64,000 nt of DNA from Hanleya hanleyi (Eukaryota; Mollusca; Polyplacophora; Lepidopleurida; Hanleyidae). A program made the position numbers and the translations under genes. The notes beneath the pieces are model-generated. The model saw nothing but the letters and a program-made list of their open reading frames with translations. It was not told the DNA's origin and searched no databases. Of the stretch, positions 20,601 through 31,700 are shown one piece after another (position 1 is the stretch's first letter; each line of letters starts with the position of its first letter). The stretch is taken from the NCBI GenBank assembly GCA_036873755.1, contig JAVTVY010047879.1, positions 1 to 64,000 on the forward strand. The letters run 5' to 3'.

Positions 20601-22209
20601 CCTGGACTTCCAACAGTTTGTACATACCCCAAAGGCATTTGGTGACGGTGCTGTATGCGCTGATATTTCCCCACGCTGGACGTGCTCCTTGAGCAATCCA
20701 TCCAAAGACTGGTCCGAGGTCGGGATCGTCGGCCTGAGCCCTAGCAAAGTCTTCCCGTGACGCCCTCAATCCAATCAATTGTGCAGTCTGATCAACTCTG
20801 GGGGTCCCCGTATCTCCACACTGTTTACATGGTCTCCTACTCAGGGCATCCGCATTTCCGTGCTTCTTTCCTGGCCGGTGTTCTATCGTGAAGGTGTAGA
20901 GGGACAGGGATTGAATCCATCGCGCCAGCTGGCCTTCGGGTTCCTTGAAATTCATGAGCCAACGCAGAGATGCATGGTCCGTACGTAGCAGAAACGGTTT
21001 ACCGTACAGGTAATGACGGAAGTATTTTACGAAGTAAACCACTGCCAAAAGCTCCCGACGAGTTACGCAGTATGACCGTTCGGACTTTGACAGGACTCGA
21101 CTGCCGTAGGCCACTACTCGTTCCTCCCCGTTGATTCTTTGAGAGAGCACAGCCCCAATTCCGAAGTTACTGGCGTCGGTATCGATGATGAAGGCCTCCT
21201 TCCAGTCTGTCATGCCCAAAACCGGTGACGTCGTCAGTTTCTGTTTGAGAGTATCGAAAGCGTTTTGGGCCACTTCGTCCCACACGAAGATCTTCTTCTT
21301 CTCAGTAAGCTGATGTAATGGGGCGGCGATGGTAGCAAAGTCACGGATGAACCTCCGGTAGTAACTACAGAGGCCCAGGAAGCTGCGGACTTCTGTCTGT
21401 GTCACGGGGACCGGCCATTCTTGAACAGATCGAATCTTGTCAGGGTCCGTCCGGACTCCTTCCTCAGAGACGATGTGTCCTAGGTACAACGCCTCCCGAG
21501 TACCTATGGTACACTTAGATGGTTTTAGCTTTAGACCGTGCTGCTGTAGCCTGACGAAGACGTCTTCCAATCTTTGCATCATCTGTTCAAACGTGTGACC
21601 GAAGATGATCACGTCGTCTAGGCAAATTAGGCAGGTCTCATAGTTGAGCCCGGCTAGGACGGCTTCCATCAGACGCTCGAATGTCCCTGGAGCATTACAC
21701 AGTCCAAAGGGCATAACCTGGAATTGGTATAGCCCCTTCCTCGTAGCGAATGCGGTCTTGCTCTTATCCTCGGGTGCAATGCCAACCTGCCAGTAACCAG
21801 CCATGAGATCCAAAGTGCTCCACCAACTGGACCCGGACATATGGTCTAGGAGATCATTTATCCGTGGCAGAGGGTAGGCGTCCTTCTCCGTGACTTGATT
21901 CAAGGCCCTATAGTCCACGCAGAATCGCATCTTCCCGTCCTTCTTTCGTACCAATACCACAGGCGCAGACCATGGACCTGTGGCTGGCTCTATCACTCCC
22001 CTTTCCAGCATCTGGTCCACCTGGTTGTCTATTTCCTGCCTGGCGTGTATTGGGGGTCGTCGAGGTGGTATGCGGATTGGAGGTGCATTACCCGTCTTGA
22101 TGTGATGTTCAACCAGGCTGGTGTGCCCCATATCGCTGTCATCCTTCGCAAATAGGGTTGAGTACTTCGTGACTAATTCTTCCACTTTAAAGGCCTGTGG
22201 GTTCGTCAA
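20572..22209 (-). pseudogene. Gypsy pol, reverse transcriptase and RNase H
   Basis: Copies element RNA to DNA and removes RNA from the hybrid. RT motifs in order: FCVDYRALNQVT, LDLMAGYWQVG, MPFGLCNAPGTFERLM, CLICLDDVIIF (catalytic Asp pair near 21612-21620; the usual Tyr before LDD is Cys), and LGHIVSEEGVRTDPDKI. RNase H follows with FIIDTDAS, RRELLAVV and LRTDHASLRWL, then HRPGKKHGNADALSRRPC. The frame is the same as the preceding gag-protease frame but is separated from it by a TAG at 22222-22224. It ends in the inserted 66-bp tail, which provides the last ten codons and the stop. Confidence 0.95.
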
Positions 22210-22221
22210 CCTGTTGCTGGA

Positions 22222-23781
22222 CTACTTAACCAGTCCTTTCAGATGTTCTGGGCATCCTGCTGATGGTATCTTCTTTGGTACCCTTGTCTGTCTGGAATAT
22301 GTTCCCGCATTGCTCGTTCTAGACACGACCTCAGCTGCATCTATCCTCGAGATGTTGCCACATAATGTGCCAGCCTTTATTACTGCAGGTTCACTAGATA
22401 GATTAAGGAATCTCACAGACACATTTCCGTCAGAGTTTACTTGGGACAGCGTCCTCGCCATGATCGCCCCTGTCCGTTGTGTAAATTCCGGTTCGTTCTC
22501 TGTCATGCCGACTTCTCCTCCTAGTGCTCCTTGGGTCTTGACAGCCGTGATCATCTGGGTACCTGGGGGTATGGTAAAGGTTTCCGTAGCAGACACCCGA
22601 TGACAACCCACTACCTCACATTGAATGAATCTTCCCCCGATCCTCAGGCGGTGACTTACGGCGTCGATCACGCAGTGGTGTTTCGTTAAAAAGTCGTACC
22701 CCAATAAGGCATCAACCGTGAGGGTTCCAATCACCATCTTCTGCTTACGCATTACCCCTTCAATCGTTAGCTTGAATTCACCCTCGCCTTCGAGGTCCAT
22801 GTCCGTTCCATCAGCCATACGAAGGCAGGGGAAGGAAGGTTCACTCAGTGGTGGCTTCCTGCCGGGTTCCAGTTGATCGTAGACATCCTTGTTAAGAATG
22901 CAGACAGAGGCTCCTGTATCCACGCAGCATGACATCATGGTTGGTCCAATACGTACCGGAAGATAAAGTCCAGCCTCCCCTGGGGAATTTGCCTTCTGTA
23001 CCGCCGAAGGGCCTTTGGGATTATAAGGTGGTTTTTGTAGCCGCGGGCAGGACCGTTTAAAATGGTCCTCGCCGCCGCACTCCCAGCAACACCTTGGTCC
23101 TTCCCGGGTCTCGCGCTGTCGTTGATACGGTCTTCCTGGTCGTCGTGGTTGTAGAGATTGGGGCTTAACTTTGGTTATCTGGTCTACCAACTCCTTGAAC
23201 TCCCGTCTCAGTTCTGCCATCTCCGGGGAAAATTCGTTTTCTCCGATACTAGCCTTCTCTTCCTCTCCCTTCCCGGTACTTTTTGCCGTATGAGTGCTCC
23301 TCCGTCGCTGTGCTGCCCGGTACGCTTCTACTTCTACCGCTGTATGTACCGCAGCATCCAGTGACTTGGGATGAGACTGCCAAACTTGGAACCTTAGGTC
23401 ATCACCCACTGCCTCTAAGAATTGGTCCTTAGCCAATGTAACTTGGACGTCATCACCAGCGTCGGGGTAGGCGAGCTGAACGAGGCGGGTAATGCTGGAG
23501 CCGAGCTCGGGCAGTCCTTCATCCTTTTGTCGAAACCTTGCCTTCAGTTGTGATTTGTACAAATCCGTCTGGTTGGGGGGTGCGAACCGGCGTTCTAGAG
23601 TGGATACCAGACTTGCATACTCGACCTCTCCTGGTTTGGACTTCAATGCCGCGAGGACCTGCTGGGCAGCTCCTCGTAATGATACGGCTAAGTACTGTCC
23701 TCTCTCTGTATCTCCCCATCGATTCAAAGCAGCACAATGGTTAAAGTGTACGAGGTAGTCTTCTCCATGGGCCGGAACCAT
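22222..23781 (-). pseudogene. Gypsy gag (capsid, nucleocapsid) and protease
   Basis: Forms the particle and cleaves the polyprotein. The N-terminal two-thirds is a retrotransposon-gag capsid domain (DYLVHFNHCAALNRW, SLRGAAQQVLAAL, LERRFAPP, QFLEAVGDDLRFQVW). A CCHC zinc knuckle CWECGGEDHFKRSC lies near 23055-23100. An aspartic protease follows with catalytic CCVDTGASVCIL near 22905-22930 and LLGYDFLTKHH near 22690. The ORF ends in TAG at 22224-22222 and RT continues in the same frame, so a nonsense change is more likely than a natural gene end. The true N-terminus is in the other frame at 23741-24532. Confidence 0.93.
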
Positions 23782-24532
23782 CGAACGTAGACACTTTCAC
23801 CAGAGCTTTCGACGATTTTTCTCTTGCCACGGTTTCCATGGGAGCTTGTGGTTTCTCGTCTGCGCATCTTAACGCTGAATTTGGCCCATCTCCCTCCTGT
23901 TTCGGTTCCTGGTGATCCGTCGTCTTACCAGCGGAACTTTCTTCGCCTTGTCCCGTCTTCGGTGAGACCTGTTGTTGACCAAACAGATCAATGACTATTT
24001 TCAGCCAATCCTGCATTTCCCTGGTTGCCGCGGCGAGGCCCTGGATAGATTCGTCCATCTTCCCCATGCCACTCATCCAGGGGGACATTTCCTCCTCAGT
24101 AGGTGTCGAATTGGTTCGAGTTGCTTCTTGGCTTGGTTGATTCCTCCGAAGCCGGATACCAGTCGGGTTATCGTCTTCTTCTTCACCGTATGTGAGCCGA
24201 CTTACTGGCGCCTGGGCTGTTAGTGAAGTATTGCCCGCAGGGGTGATTGGTGCCCATAGTTCGGTGTCTCCTCCGGTTTCGTCGTTGATCACCAAGGCTC
24301 GGCCTTCTGGTCTCTTAGTCCTTTCCTCGTGGTCAGTCACCACAGGAGTAGTCCAGAAATCGGATGACGGACCGTCTTCCCAACGTACCCGTGATCCTGC
24401 TGCTATCGAAGACTGTTGTTCACCGAAATCGATTAAGGCCGCTGTATCCCCATCTCTGACCCTAGTAGTCAGGCCCGATTGGTCGGGTGTAGACTCCGCC
24501 TCCGCCCTTCCCCGGGCAAGTTGTCTTTCCAT
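23741..24532 (-). pseudogene. Gypsy gag, N-terminal part
   Basis: The first ATG within the internal region is at 24532-24530 (MERQLARGRAEAES); the frame also runs upstream through the primer site without an ATG. The protein is hydrophilic, Glu/Thr/Pro-rich and looks matrix-like or disordered up to about residue 250, where VKVSTFDGSGPW enters the capsid domain. There the frame is lost near 23770 and the capsid continues in an overlapping frame (23781 down), consistent with a single-base insertion. Confidence 0.85.
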
Positions 24533-24564
24533 CTTCACTCTCCTGTGAACCTCGGATGTTGGCA

Positions 24565-24583
24565 AATCCCACCGCTGCCACCA
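24565..24583 (-). promoter_or_regulatory. Primer-binding site, tRNA-Leu (AAG/UAG type)
   Basis: The minus strand reads TGGTGGCAGCGGTGGGATT, beginning 6 bp after the 5' LTR. It is complementary to the CCA-bearing 3' end of animal tRNA-Leu with AAG or UAG anticodons (acceptor and T stem ending CCACCGCTGCCA). It does not match the tRNA-Leu(UAA) gene at 182-266. Confidence 0.85.
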
Positions 24584-24589
24584 CTTTTG

Positions 24590-26316
24590 TGTAACGTGTG
24601 CCGGGTCGGTCAATAAACGGGACGCAGCTGAGCTAGGTCTCGTTAAATGGTAGCGTACAAGCTGTCAGGCCGCTGTCCCTGCTGACACTAGTCCTTGCCA
24701 ACTAGAGATTCACTTCGACCTGTCACCTTGTCTGGATCGAGAAAGTAGGAGAGCGTAGAGACAACCAAGGCAGATATAGGGTCAAATAATATGCAATTAT
24801 ATTCAATCAAATATACAGAATGATCGAGAGTAAAGATGTAAATATGTACAGTTATTAAATACACGCGCCGTGTAAAGGGCGGCCTGGCTGCTGGCCCTTT
24901 CCACACGGTAGGTAATCGTAGGGACGGCTTGGCTGCTGGCCCCTCTCTGGCTATGGAATGTCGTTGGAGCGAGGCTATGGATATAGCGGCACTCCTCCCT
25001 CCAAGGTGGGTATCCCTAGAAAGCGTCGTGGCTTCCCACAGTGGATACGATCGTCCTCCCCTTATAGGTGCGTATGGTTCCGGAGATCGCTTCGTCTTCC
25101 CACCGTGGATACGTGTGTCTTCACCTGGTTGGTACGTATTCCCTTCCCTGGGTCGCTTCGTCTTCCCACCGTGGATACGTCTGCTTCTCCTTGTAAGAGG
25201 TCCCCTCTACAGGTAGGTTCGTCTTCCCACCGTGGATGCGTCCGCTTCTCCTTGTATGAGGTCCCCTCTACAGGTAGGTTCGTCTTCCCACCGTGGACAC
25301 GTCCCCTTCTCCTTGTATTCCACTCTACAGGTAGGTTCGTCTTCCCACCGTGGATACGTCCGCTTCTCCTTGTATGAGATCCCCTCTACAGGTAGGTTCG
25401 TCTTCCCACCGAGGTAAGTACCAGTTCCCTGTCACCCGTTTCACCGGCGAGAACGCTCTCAGACAGCGTTATGCCTCTCCGCCGTGAACACTCCGGTGTC
25501 TGTGCAAGGTAACCTGGCTTGTGAGGGTGACTTCTTCCTCCAACCCTCAGACACGGTAGATCGTGATTCCCTCTGTCTTCTGGTCCGTAGGTACCTCCCC
25601 TGTATCAGCAGCCCGGTTCCATGATCCCTGGAAAATCACCGGTCGTCCGAACGCAGCCCGCGTTTACCGGCAATACCGCTGCTATACGTATCCGAGGTCT
25701 GCTCCCGTCCAGCGCAAGGCTTGCCCGACCGTCCACCGATCACACCCTTGGTCTCCGAGTATATCCCCGTCTTACCGTACCAGTAGGTTGGGTGATCCTT
25801 ACCTTTCAGTCCTGGGTGAAGAAGTGAGGTTTTCGCTTGATGCAGTCATCTTTATACCCATCAGGCCAACGATCACATGTCGTCGTGTCGCCCGTATGAC
25901 AAGCCACATTTTCCCGCAGCGCCATCTGTACTGTCCAGTCAAAGATAACTCACATCATTGTACAATCGTTATCACCAAGCAGGCGTTGGGGAATTCCCGA
26001 CTTCCAGTTTCACTTTCGTTACTGCTGATCATATCGCCGTAGATTGTTTACACCGTTTCTCTGTTCAACGGGAATATCATGCAGTGATCTCCGCTGATAT
26101 CACAGACCAAGAATGGGCACAAATACTGGACGGTAAGTTCATTCAGTTATATACCCGTTGTAAACCCGTATTTTATGCTGAGCGTTGTGGCTTCATGTAG
26201 ACCCCTATTTCCGTCACTTCCGGGTTAGCGTACACACTTCGCTTCAGACTTGCACTCCGGTCCGAGCTTGTGTTTAGTCCTGATTTACCGTTTAGGGGAT
26301 ACCAATATTCGTTACA
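24590..26316 (-). repeat. 5' LTR of the gypsy element (1727 bp)
   Basis: Provides promoter and polyadenylation functions to a minus-strand transcript. It is about 99% identical to 16520-18064 outside two indels. It retains a 203-bp AT-rich segment (about 24722-24925) absent from the other LTR. The 61-bp array is at 25140-25420. Plus-strand ORFs across both LTRs are by-products of that array. Confidence 0.95.
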
Positions 26317-27164
26317 GTGGTATCGAGTCAAACCCTTCAACGGAACAGTGTGTTTTTAGTAACGGCGACTCTTCACAAACTAAGAGTACAGGTGTACCTT
26401 CTGGTCTACCATACGTCAGACCTGTGAGTAGTGATGCTATTCAACCGAATGCAAGTATTAATTACTCAGCTGACAGAAGATCTGATGGATCATCGAAATA
26501 TCTGTTGGATCATCGAAAACAGAACACTAATAATTCACCGAATAGTGACTCGCGTTCTCATGGAGTGAACATAAAATTATGTGGTTTGAATGTTTGTGGA
26601 TTGAAATCAAAACTTCTTTCTCCCGACTTTGAGATTTTCCTACGTGAACATGATATTGTGTTTGTTACAGAAACAAAACTGAAAGAGATTGACGTGGTCC
26701 AGATTGAAGAGTTCGACGTTATACCAAAAGCTTACTCGGGTCTACGAAAGAATGGAAAATCAGTAATTGCTGTATTTTGTAAACAAAAATATAGTAAATA
26801 CCTGAATGAAATTAAAACTGAAAATCCGTATGTTATGTGGTTACGTGGCACAAAGGAACTATTCGGAACAGATGTTTTACTAGGCTGTGTGTATGTTCCA
26901 CCTGAAGGATCTGACTACGCAGATCAAGACTGTTTCATCGACCTTCAAAATGATTTTATGCGTGTTTCCGGTACTTACTCACACATATGTCTTATGGGTG
27001 ACTTTAATGCCAGATCGAAAATTATGAATGATTATGTAGACACAGAGGAAATACTTACAGATTATATGGAAATGGATGAGGATCTAACAAACTTCATGTT
27101 AGGTCCACAAATACTTAGTAACTATGGTATTAGATTGGAAAGACACTCACAAGATAATGGATGA
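26317..27164 (+). pseudogene. LINE ORF2, apurinic-type endonuclease
   Basis: Nicks target DNA to prime reverse transcription. The frame re-enters from ORF1 through the gypsy site. After a short leader with GIESNPST, resembling a degenerate 2A-like box, come the APE motifs: LCGLNVCGLKSKL (Asn), VFVTETKLK (catalytic Glu), GCVYVPPEGSDY and LMGDFNAR (Asp and Asn). The frame is lost near 27130-27165; the end of the nuclease (RVGSDRG, SLIDYAVVSP, YSDIHCPIVL, with the final Asp and His) continues in the next ORF, so a small indel has occurred. Gene neighbours are ORF1 upstream (after removal of the insert) and RT downstream. Confidence 0.88.
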
Positions 27165-29393
27165 GTTACCAGCTGGGGATATAAGTTTATTGAGTTTTGT
27201 CAAAATACAAATATGTTTATTGTTAACGGTAGGGTTGGTTCAGATCGTGGAATTGGTAAAACTGCATCCAAAGGTGTTAGCCTCATTGACTATGCTGTGG
27301 TTAGCCCAAACATGTTTAAATATATCAAGGATTTTGAAGTTTTAGATTTTAACCCTCTATATTCAGATATACACTGTCCTATTGTGCTCTCACTATGGGT
27401 ATGCATTGTTCCTTGTGAAACAGACGCTGAGACCGGATCTGAATATGTTCTGCGAAAGTGGGTTCCTTCTGTGAGCTCCATTTTCGAACAAAATATAGAT
27501 TTGATGGATGTTGAGAATATATATGACGCTATTTGTAATCTACGTCAAATGAGAACGACACAATCGAAAAAAGAATGTAAATCCCAAATAGATGACATAG
27601 TAAAACATATTACCACATGCCTTTTAACAAGTGCTGAAAAAAGTCTCGGCTATAAGAAAATTCATAAACGCAAACAACCTAAGATTAACAAACCCTGGTT
27701 TGATAAAAGCTGTTCAGATAAAAGAAAAGAGTTTTTGACGTTGAAAAATATATACCGCAGAAACAAAACAGAAGAAAACAACACAAATCTACAAAAAGCT
27801 GGCAGAGAATACAAAACCCTGCTAAAATCGAATTACTCCAAATATAAAGAAACTTTGACAGATGAATTACGAAAACTCCAAAAATCTGACCCAAAGGAGT
27901 ACTGGAAATTACTAAATAAAGCTGGAAATAGGAAAGAAAATCATGCAATAGATCTGACAACATTCTTTAATTACTTTAGTGACCTAAATAAGTTTGATCA
28001 ATCTGACATCAGGAGAACTGAACTTGCTCCTGATACATCTGGCAGCGAAATGAATGATGCCATAGATATGCCCATCACAGAAGAGGAAATCAGAAAATCG
28101 ATAAAGAAACTGAAAAATAGCAAGGCTTCTGGTTATGATCAGTTACTAAACGAATATATAAAAACGTCTTCTGAAATCATGTTACCGATATACGTAATCC
28201 TGTTCAACATCATTTTAGATACTGGAAGTATGCCGGAATCATGGCTCATCGGGATTATTCGCCCCATCTATAAAAACAAAGGGGATATAAGTGACCCGGA
28301 AAATTATCGAGCAATAACCATTTTAAGTTGTCTAGGGAAGTTGTTCACGGCAGTGCTAAATAACAGACTTACCATATTCTGTGAAAGAACTGATATCCTG
28401 AAGGAATCGCAAACTGGTTTTAGGAAAGATTACTCCACAATGGACAATATTTTTGTACTACATAATTTGATTGAATATTTTTTAAACACCAAAAAAAAGT
28501 TGTACTGTGCATTTATAGACTTCTCCAAAGCCTTCGATACAGTTTGGAGAGGGGGTTTATGGTATAAAATGATCAAGGAAGGCCTGGATGGGAAATGCTT
28601 TAACCTGATCAAAAATATGTATTGTTCCATTAAATCGTGTGTAGCATGTGGCAAAGAAAAGAGTGACTTCTTTATATGTGAAGTCGGCGTACGTCAAGGT
28701 GAAAATCTTTCTCCTCTGCTTTTTTCTTTGTACCTCAATGACGTAGATGATTTTATGATAACTAATGATGTGGTAGGCTTAAGCACGTTAACCAAAGATA
28801 TCGAGGATGTGCTTGAGATTTTTCTGCGCATATTCCTCCTACTCTATGCAGATGATACCGCAATTCTTGCAGAGAACGAAAATAGCCTGCAGAATGCTCT
28901 AACGGTGTTTGAAGATTACTGTGATTGTTGGAAACTAATTGTTAATATTGTTAAAACGAAAATTGTTATATTTTGTAAACGTCGAAAATTTTTTTTACCA
29001 GCATTTCACTTTAAAGGTCACAAACTTGATATTGTTGATGAATATTGCTATCTTGGTATTAAGCTGAGATACACTGGTAGTTTCCTAACTGCACGAAAAC
29101 AACTAGTCGCACAAGCTACGAAAGCAGTTGTTGGTGTTTACAGGAAAATACATTACCTCTCATTACCAATGGACTGTCAGCTTAAATTATTTGAACAAGT
29201 AATTTTACCGATAGTACTTTATGGATGTGAAGTATGGGGATATGAAAAATTCGGAAATATTGAAAGCTTCTTTCTGCAAGTTTGTAAAAGAGCCCTAGGA
29301 TTGAAGAAATGCTCCCCTAACTTCATGATCTACGGTGAACTTGGAGTGTATCCACTATATGTGAAAGTATACATTCGAATGGTAGCTTTTTGA
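27165..29393 (+). pseudogene. LINE ORF2, end of endonuclease and reverse transcriptase
   Basis: A 726-codon frame starting at 27213, with the nuclease end first (SLIDYAVVSP, SDIHCPIVL), a Lys-rich linker and a full RT: KLKNSKASGYD, PIYKNKGDISDPENYRAI, QTGFRKDYSTMDNIF, CAFIDFSKAFDTVWR (motif A Asp), VGVRQGENLSPLLFSLYLND (motif B), LLYADDTAIL (motif C Asp pair, about 28843-28872) and YCYLGIKL. Catalytic residues are intact. The thumb part PIVLYGCEVWGYE follows. A TGA at 29391-29393 cuts the protein, while homologous coding continues in another frame. Clade is uncertain (CR1/L2/Jockey-like by RT, L1-like by ORF1). Confidence 0.92.
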
Positions 29394-29927
29394 GTGAAAA
29401 TAATTCAAGGAAAAGAAACCAAATTGTGTTACACTATTTACAAGTTTATGTTTTCGCAAAGAGACAATTTCAAATCCCCATGGTTAGATTGCATCAAAAC
29501 AACTCTATGTAATACTGGATTCAACTATGTGTGAGATTCTCAAAATGTAAACAATGCTGCATGTCTCTTAAAACTACTGGAACAAACCTTAAAGGATCAA
29601 TTTATTCAAAAGTGGCACGGCGATGTGTACTCTTCGTCAAAAGGTGTCATTTACAGAATATTCAAAACCGATTTCCAATTCGAAAAATACCTGACTATTT
29701 TGAACGAAAAAAGCAGAATCATTATCAGTAGATTTCGATCATGTAATCATAAACTGCCAATTGAAACCGGAAGATGGAAAGCTGAAGCGAAAAACGAGAG
29801 ATACTGTACAGCATGTGATACACGCAGCATTGGAGATGAATTTCATTTTTTATTTACTTGTCCGCTGTTAAAGGAAATTCGAATGAAATACATACCAAGA
29901 TATATATATATACGAGGCCAAATGTAA
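29394..29927 (+). pseudogene. LINE ORF2 C-terminal region
   Basis: Continuation after the premature stop, in two frames. The last frame (29625-29927) ends with the Cys/His knuckle YCTACDTRSIGDEFHFLFTC, typical of LINE ORF2 C-termini, then PLLKEIRMKYIP. A 3' UTR of about 180 bp ends in the attg repeat. Confidence 0.8.
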
Positions 29928-30107
29928 TCAAGCTCAGAGAACTATTTCAGTCTGAAGACAAGCGCAAGCTCGTGAATCTCTGTAAATTTATCAAAGAAGG
30001 AATGTCTATATGTAATTATTAGTAATGCTCAAATGTATATTGTTATCTGCCATCTGTAACTCACATTGTATACCTCTCGTGCCACCCTGAGTGGTTAGAG
30101 TGTAATA

Positions 30108-30130
30108 AATGATTGATTGATTGATTGATT
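30108..30130 (+). repeat. (attg)n tail of the LINE
   Basis: Five to six attg units directly before the right target-site duplication gtgtat. Short repeats at the 3' end mark the priming site of this LINE type. Confidence 0.9.
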
Positions 30131-30560
30131 GTGTATGGCCGATTCTACATCGCCTGTAGAAAGAAGAGATGGACAAAACAACATTGGACTATAATTCTAC
30201 TGTGTATACGATGGCCCCAATGACGAGCACCAGTGATATTTGTATAGTATGTCAAGCGTTTGTGCACTCAAGTATAGTGTACCATTTGAATTCCCTTGTC
30301 ATGTCTGACTTATATGAACAGTTTTGTCTCGCGTTTCTATAATCTGGATCAATCCCTCATTTCTCAAAGGTTTCGAACGGACCATAAATAAATAATCTAC
30401 CGATATTAGTGAGATTCTAATAATGGGCCAGTCGAAGCTCCTATAGTGAGTAGGGCGGTCGGGAAAACATGTACAGTCAGCCAAGTGAGATGTATTCCCA
30501 TATGACACAAGTTTACTTGGACGTATATAATAAGATAATGTGTTTGTTTCCCGATATCAT
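30131..30560. repeat. Duplicated block, copy 2, right part, with repeat G copy 2
   Basis: Continues the block interrupted at 15828. It matches 15175-15530: tacatcgcctgtagaa, agagatggacaaaacaacat, ggactataattctactgtgt and gatggccccaatgacgagca are shared in order. Confidence 0.9.
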
Positions 30561-31700
30561 CCCAGGCTAATTGGCCCGATAGTAGCGAATGAAACAATCA
30601 ATATAGCAAGCTGAGTCAGACTTGACTGACCTCTGCAAAAAAATCTGGCATATTCGTTAATAGCAACATACCATAATATTGCAACTGTTAATCTGTAAAA
30701 TAAAAGCGTCTAGTCCGTTATTCAATATTCAACCGTCTGTTTCAAAGTACTGAAAATGTAATTTCAATGTGATGAACATCAACCAATGAAACTAGGTTTT
30801 TCCCGTAGGATTGCCATTCTGCACTTCGCTCACCCACTATATAATAACGGATTACAAATATTGCAACTGATAATGTTTTTTCTTCTTTATCACGCTTAAT
30901 TTAAAGCTGTCGGGGAAGCGCACATAACGTGGGGGGCCGGCAGTCCCCAATCTCACAGATACTATTACCATATTACTGGTATGAAAATATCTGTACAAGT
31001 AAAGACGTAAAGGTGACTTAACTTTAACTCTGAGCTATATCAGGGTGAAAAATCGAATCGCTAAACGGAGCCCTTCTATGAGGTTTCCAGTATCATTACT
31101 GTTATCGCACAATTTTATTAATAGGGATAGTTATCGTCGAAGTGTTTGCAATAACTGATTTGGTGCCTGACCAAATTTTTAAAAAAACTCTAGTGGAAAT
31201 GAAAATGAAAAAGAAAAAATCGCGTTAAAGGTGGGTCCGTTTAGCGCCTCTTTGGTATAGGCTTGTATATAGCTGTATGTGAACGAATATACACAGGTCA
31301 CCGCTTAGATCTGCAGCATATATTTGAAGAGCTTGTTTGATGCTTGAAATTGTAGTTTAAGGGCTGTTTCGTGGCCCATCAAGTCAATGCTTTATTTAAA
31401 TTTCACAGTACGATTCTTAGTTCGACTGAGATTTCTACGGGGTAACACTTCACCAAAATACTAAACTCTCCTGGCGCGAATGTCTGGGTGACAACAGGTG
31501 CACCTAGCTCTGTAACAAGCCATGTCAGCGGTGGGTTTCAATGCATTGATATTTTCACGCTTTGCATTGGTCGATTTTCAATACATTTCAATTTGATTTC
31601 AATTCATTGAAAATCTAGGCTTATAATTCGTTGATTTTCATTGTATTGAAATTATAATTTCAATACATTGCTAACTGTTCAACGCAACGCGTATGCGTGT
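30561..31700. other. AT-rich DNA without gene; short tail fragment and a ttgaaat-rich stretch
   Basis: A 3'-end fragment of the Penelope-like tail lies at 30698-30745 (minus). At 31545-31680 the words ttcaatacattg and tgatttcaat recur in both orientations, so hairpins are possible. No ORF with coding character. Confidence 0.6.

Larger units (their letters stand above)
16520..26316 (-). mobile_element. Full-length Ty3/gypsy LTR retrotransposon
   Basis: Two direct LTRs (16520-18064 and 24590-26316) flank gag, protease, RT, RNase H and integrase in Ty3/gypsy order on the minus strand. The LTRs begin TGTAACG and end CGTTACA. The 4-bp target duplication gtgg lies at 16516-16519 and 26317-26320. 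A tRNA-Leu primer site follows the 5' LTR. The LTRs differ by about a dozen substitutions plus two indels over 1.5 kb (my count), so insertion is fairly recent. Gag and pol carry two frame breaks or more, stops and a 66-bp insertion, so this copy is not autonomous. Confidence 0.95.
15828..30130 (+). mobile_element. 5'-truncated non-LTR retrotransposon (ORF1 + ORF2), itself split by a gypsy element
   Basis: Boundaries are set by the target-site duplication gtgtat on both sides and by the 3' (attg)n tail at 30108-30130. The 5' end falls inside ORF1. Internally the gypsy element at 16520-26316 splits the element just after the ORF1 stop. Without it the LINE would be about 4.5 kb. Truncation at the 5' end and a simple-repeat 3' tail are the marks of target-primed reverse transcription. 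Confidence 0.85.

Noticed and set aside
22222..22224. Programmed stop between gypsy protease and RT
   Set aside because: Ty3/gypsy elements normally use one pol frame or a frameshift before protease; with other inactivating lesions present, a nonsense mutation is simpler.
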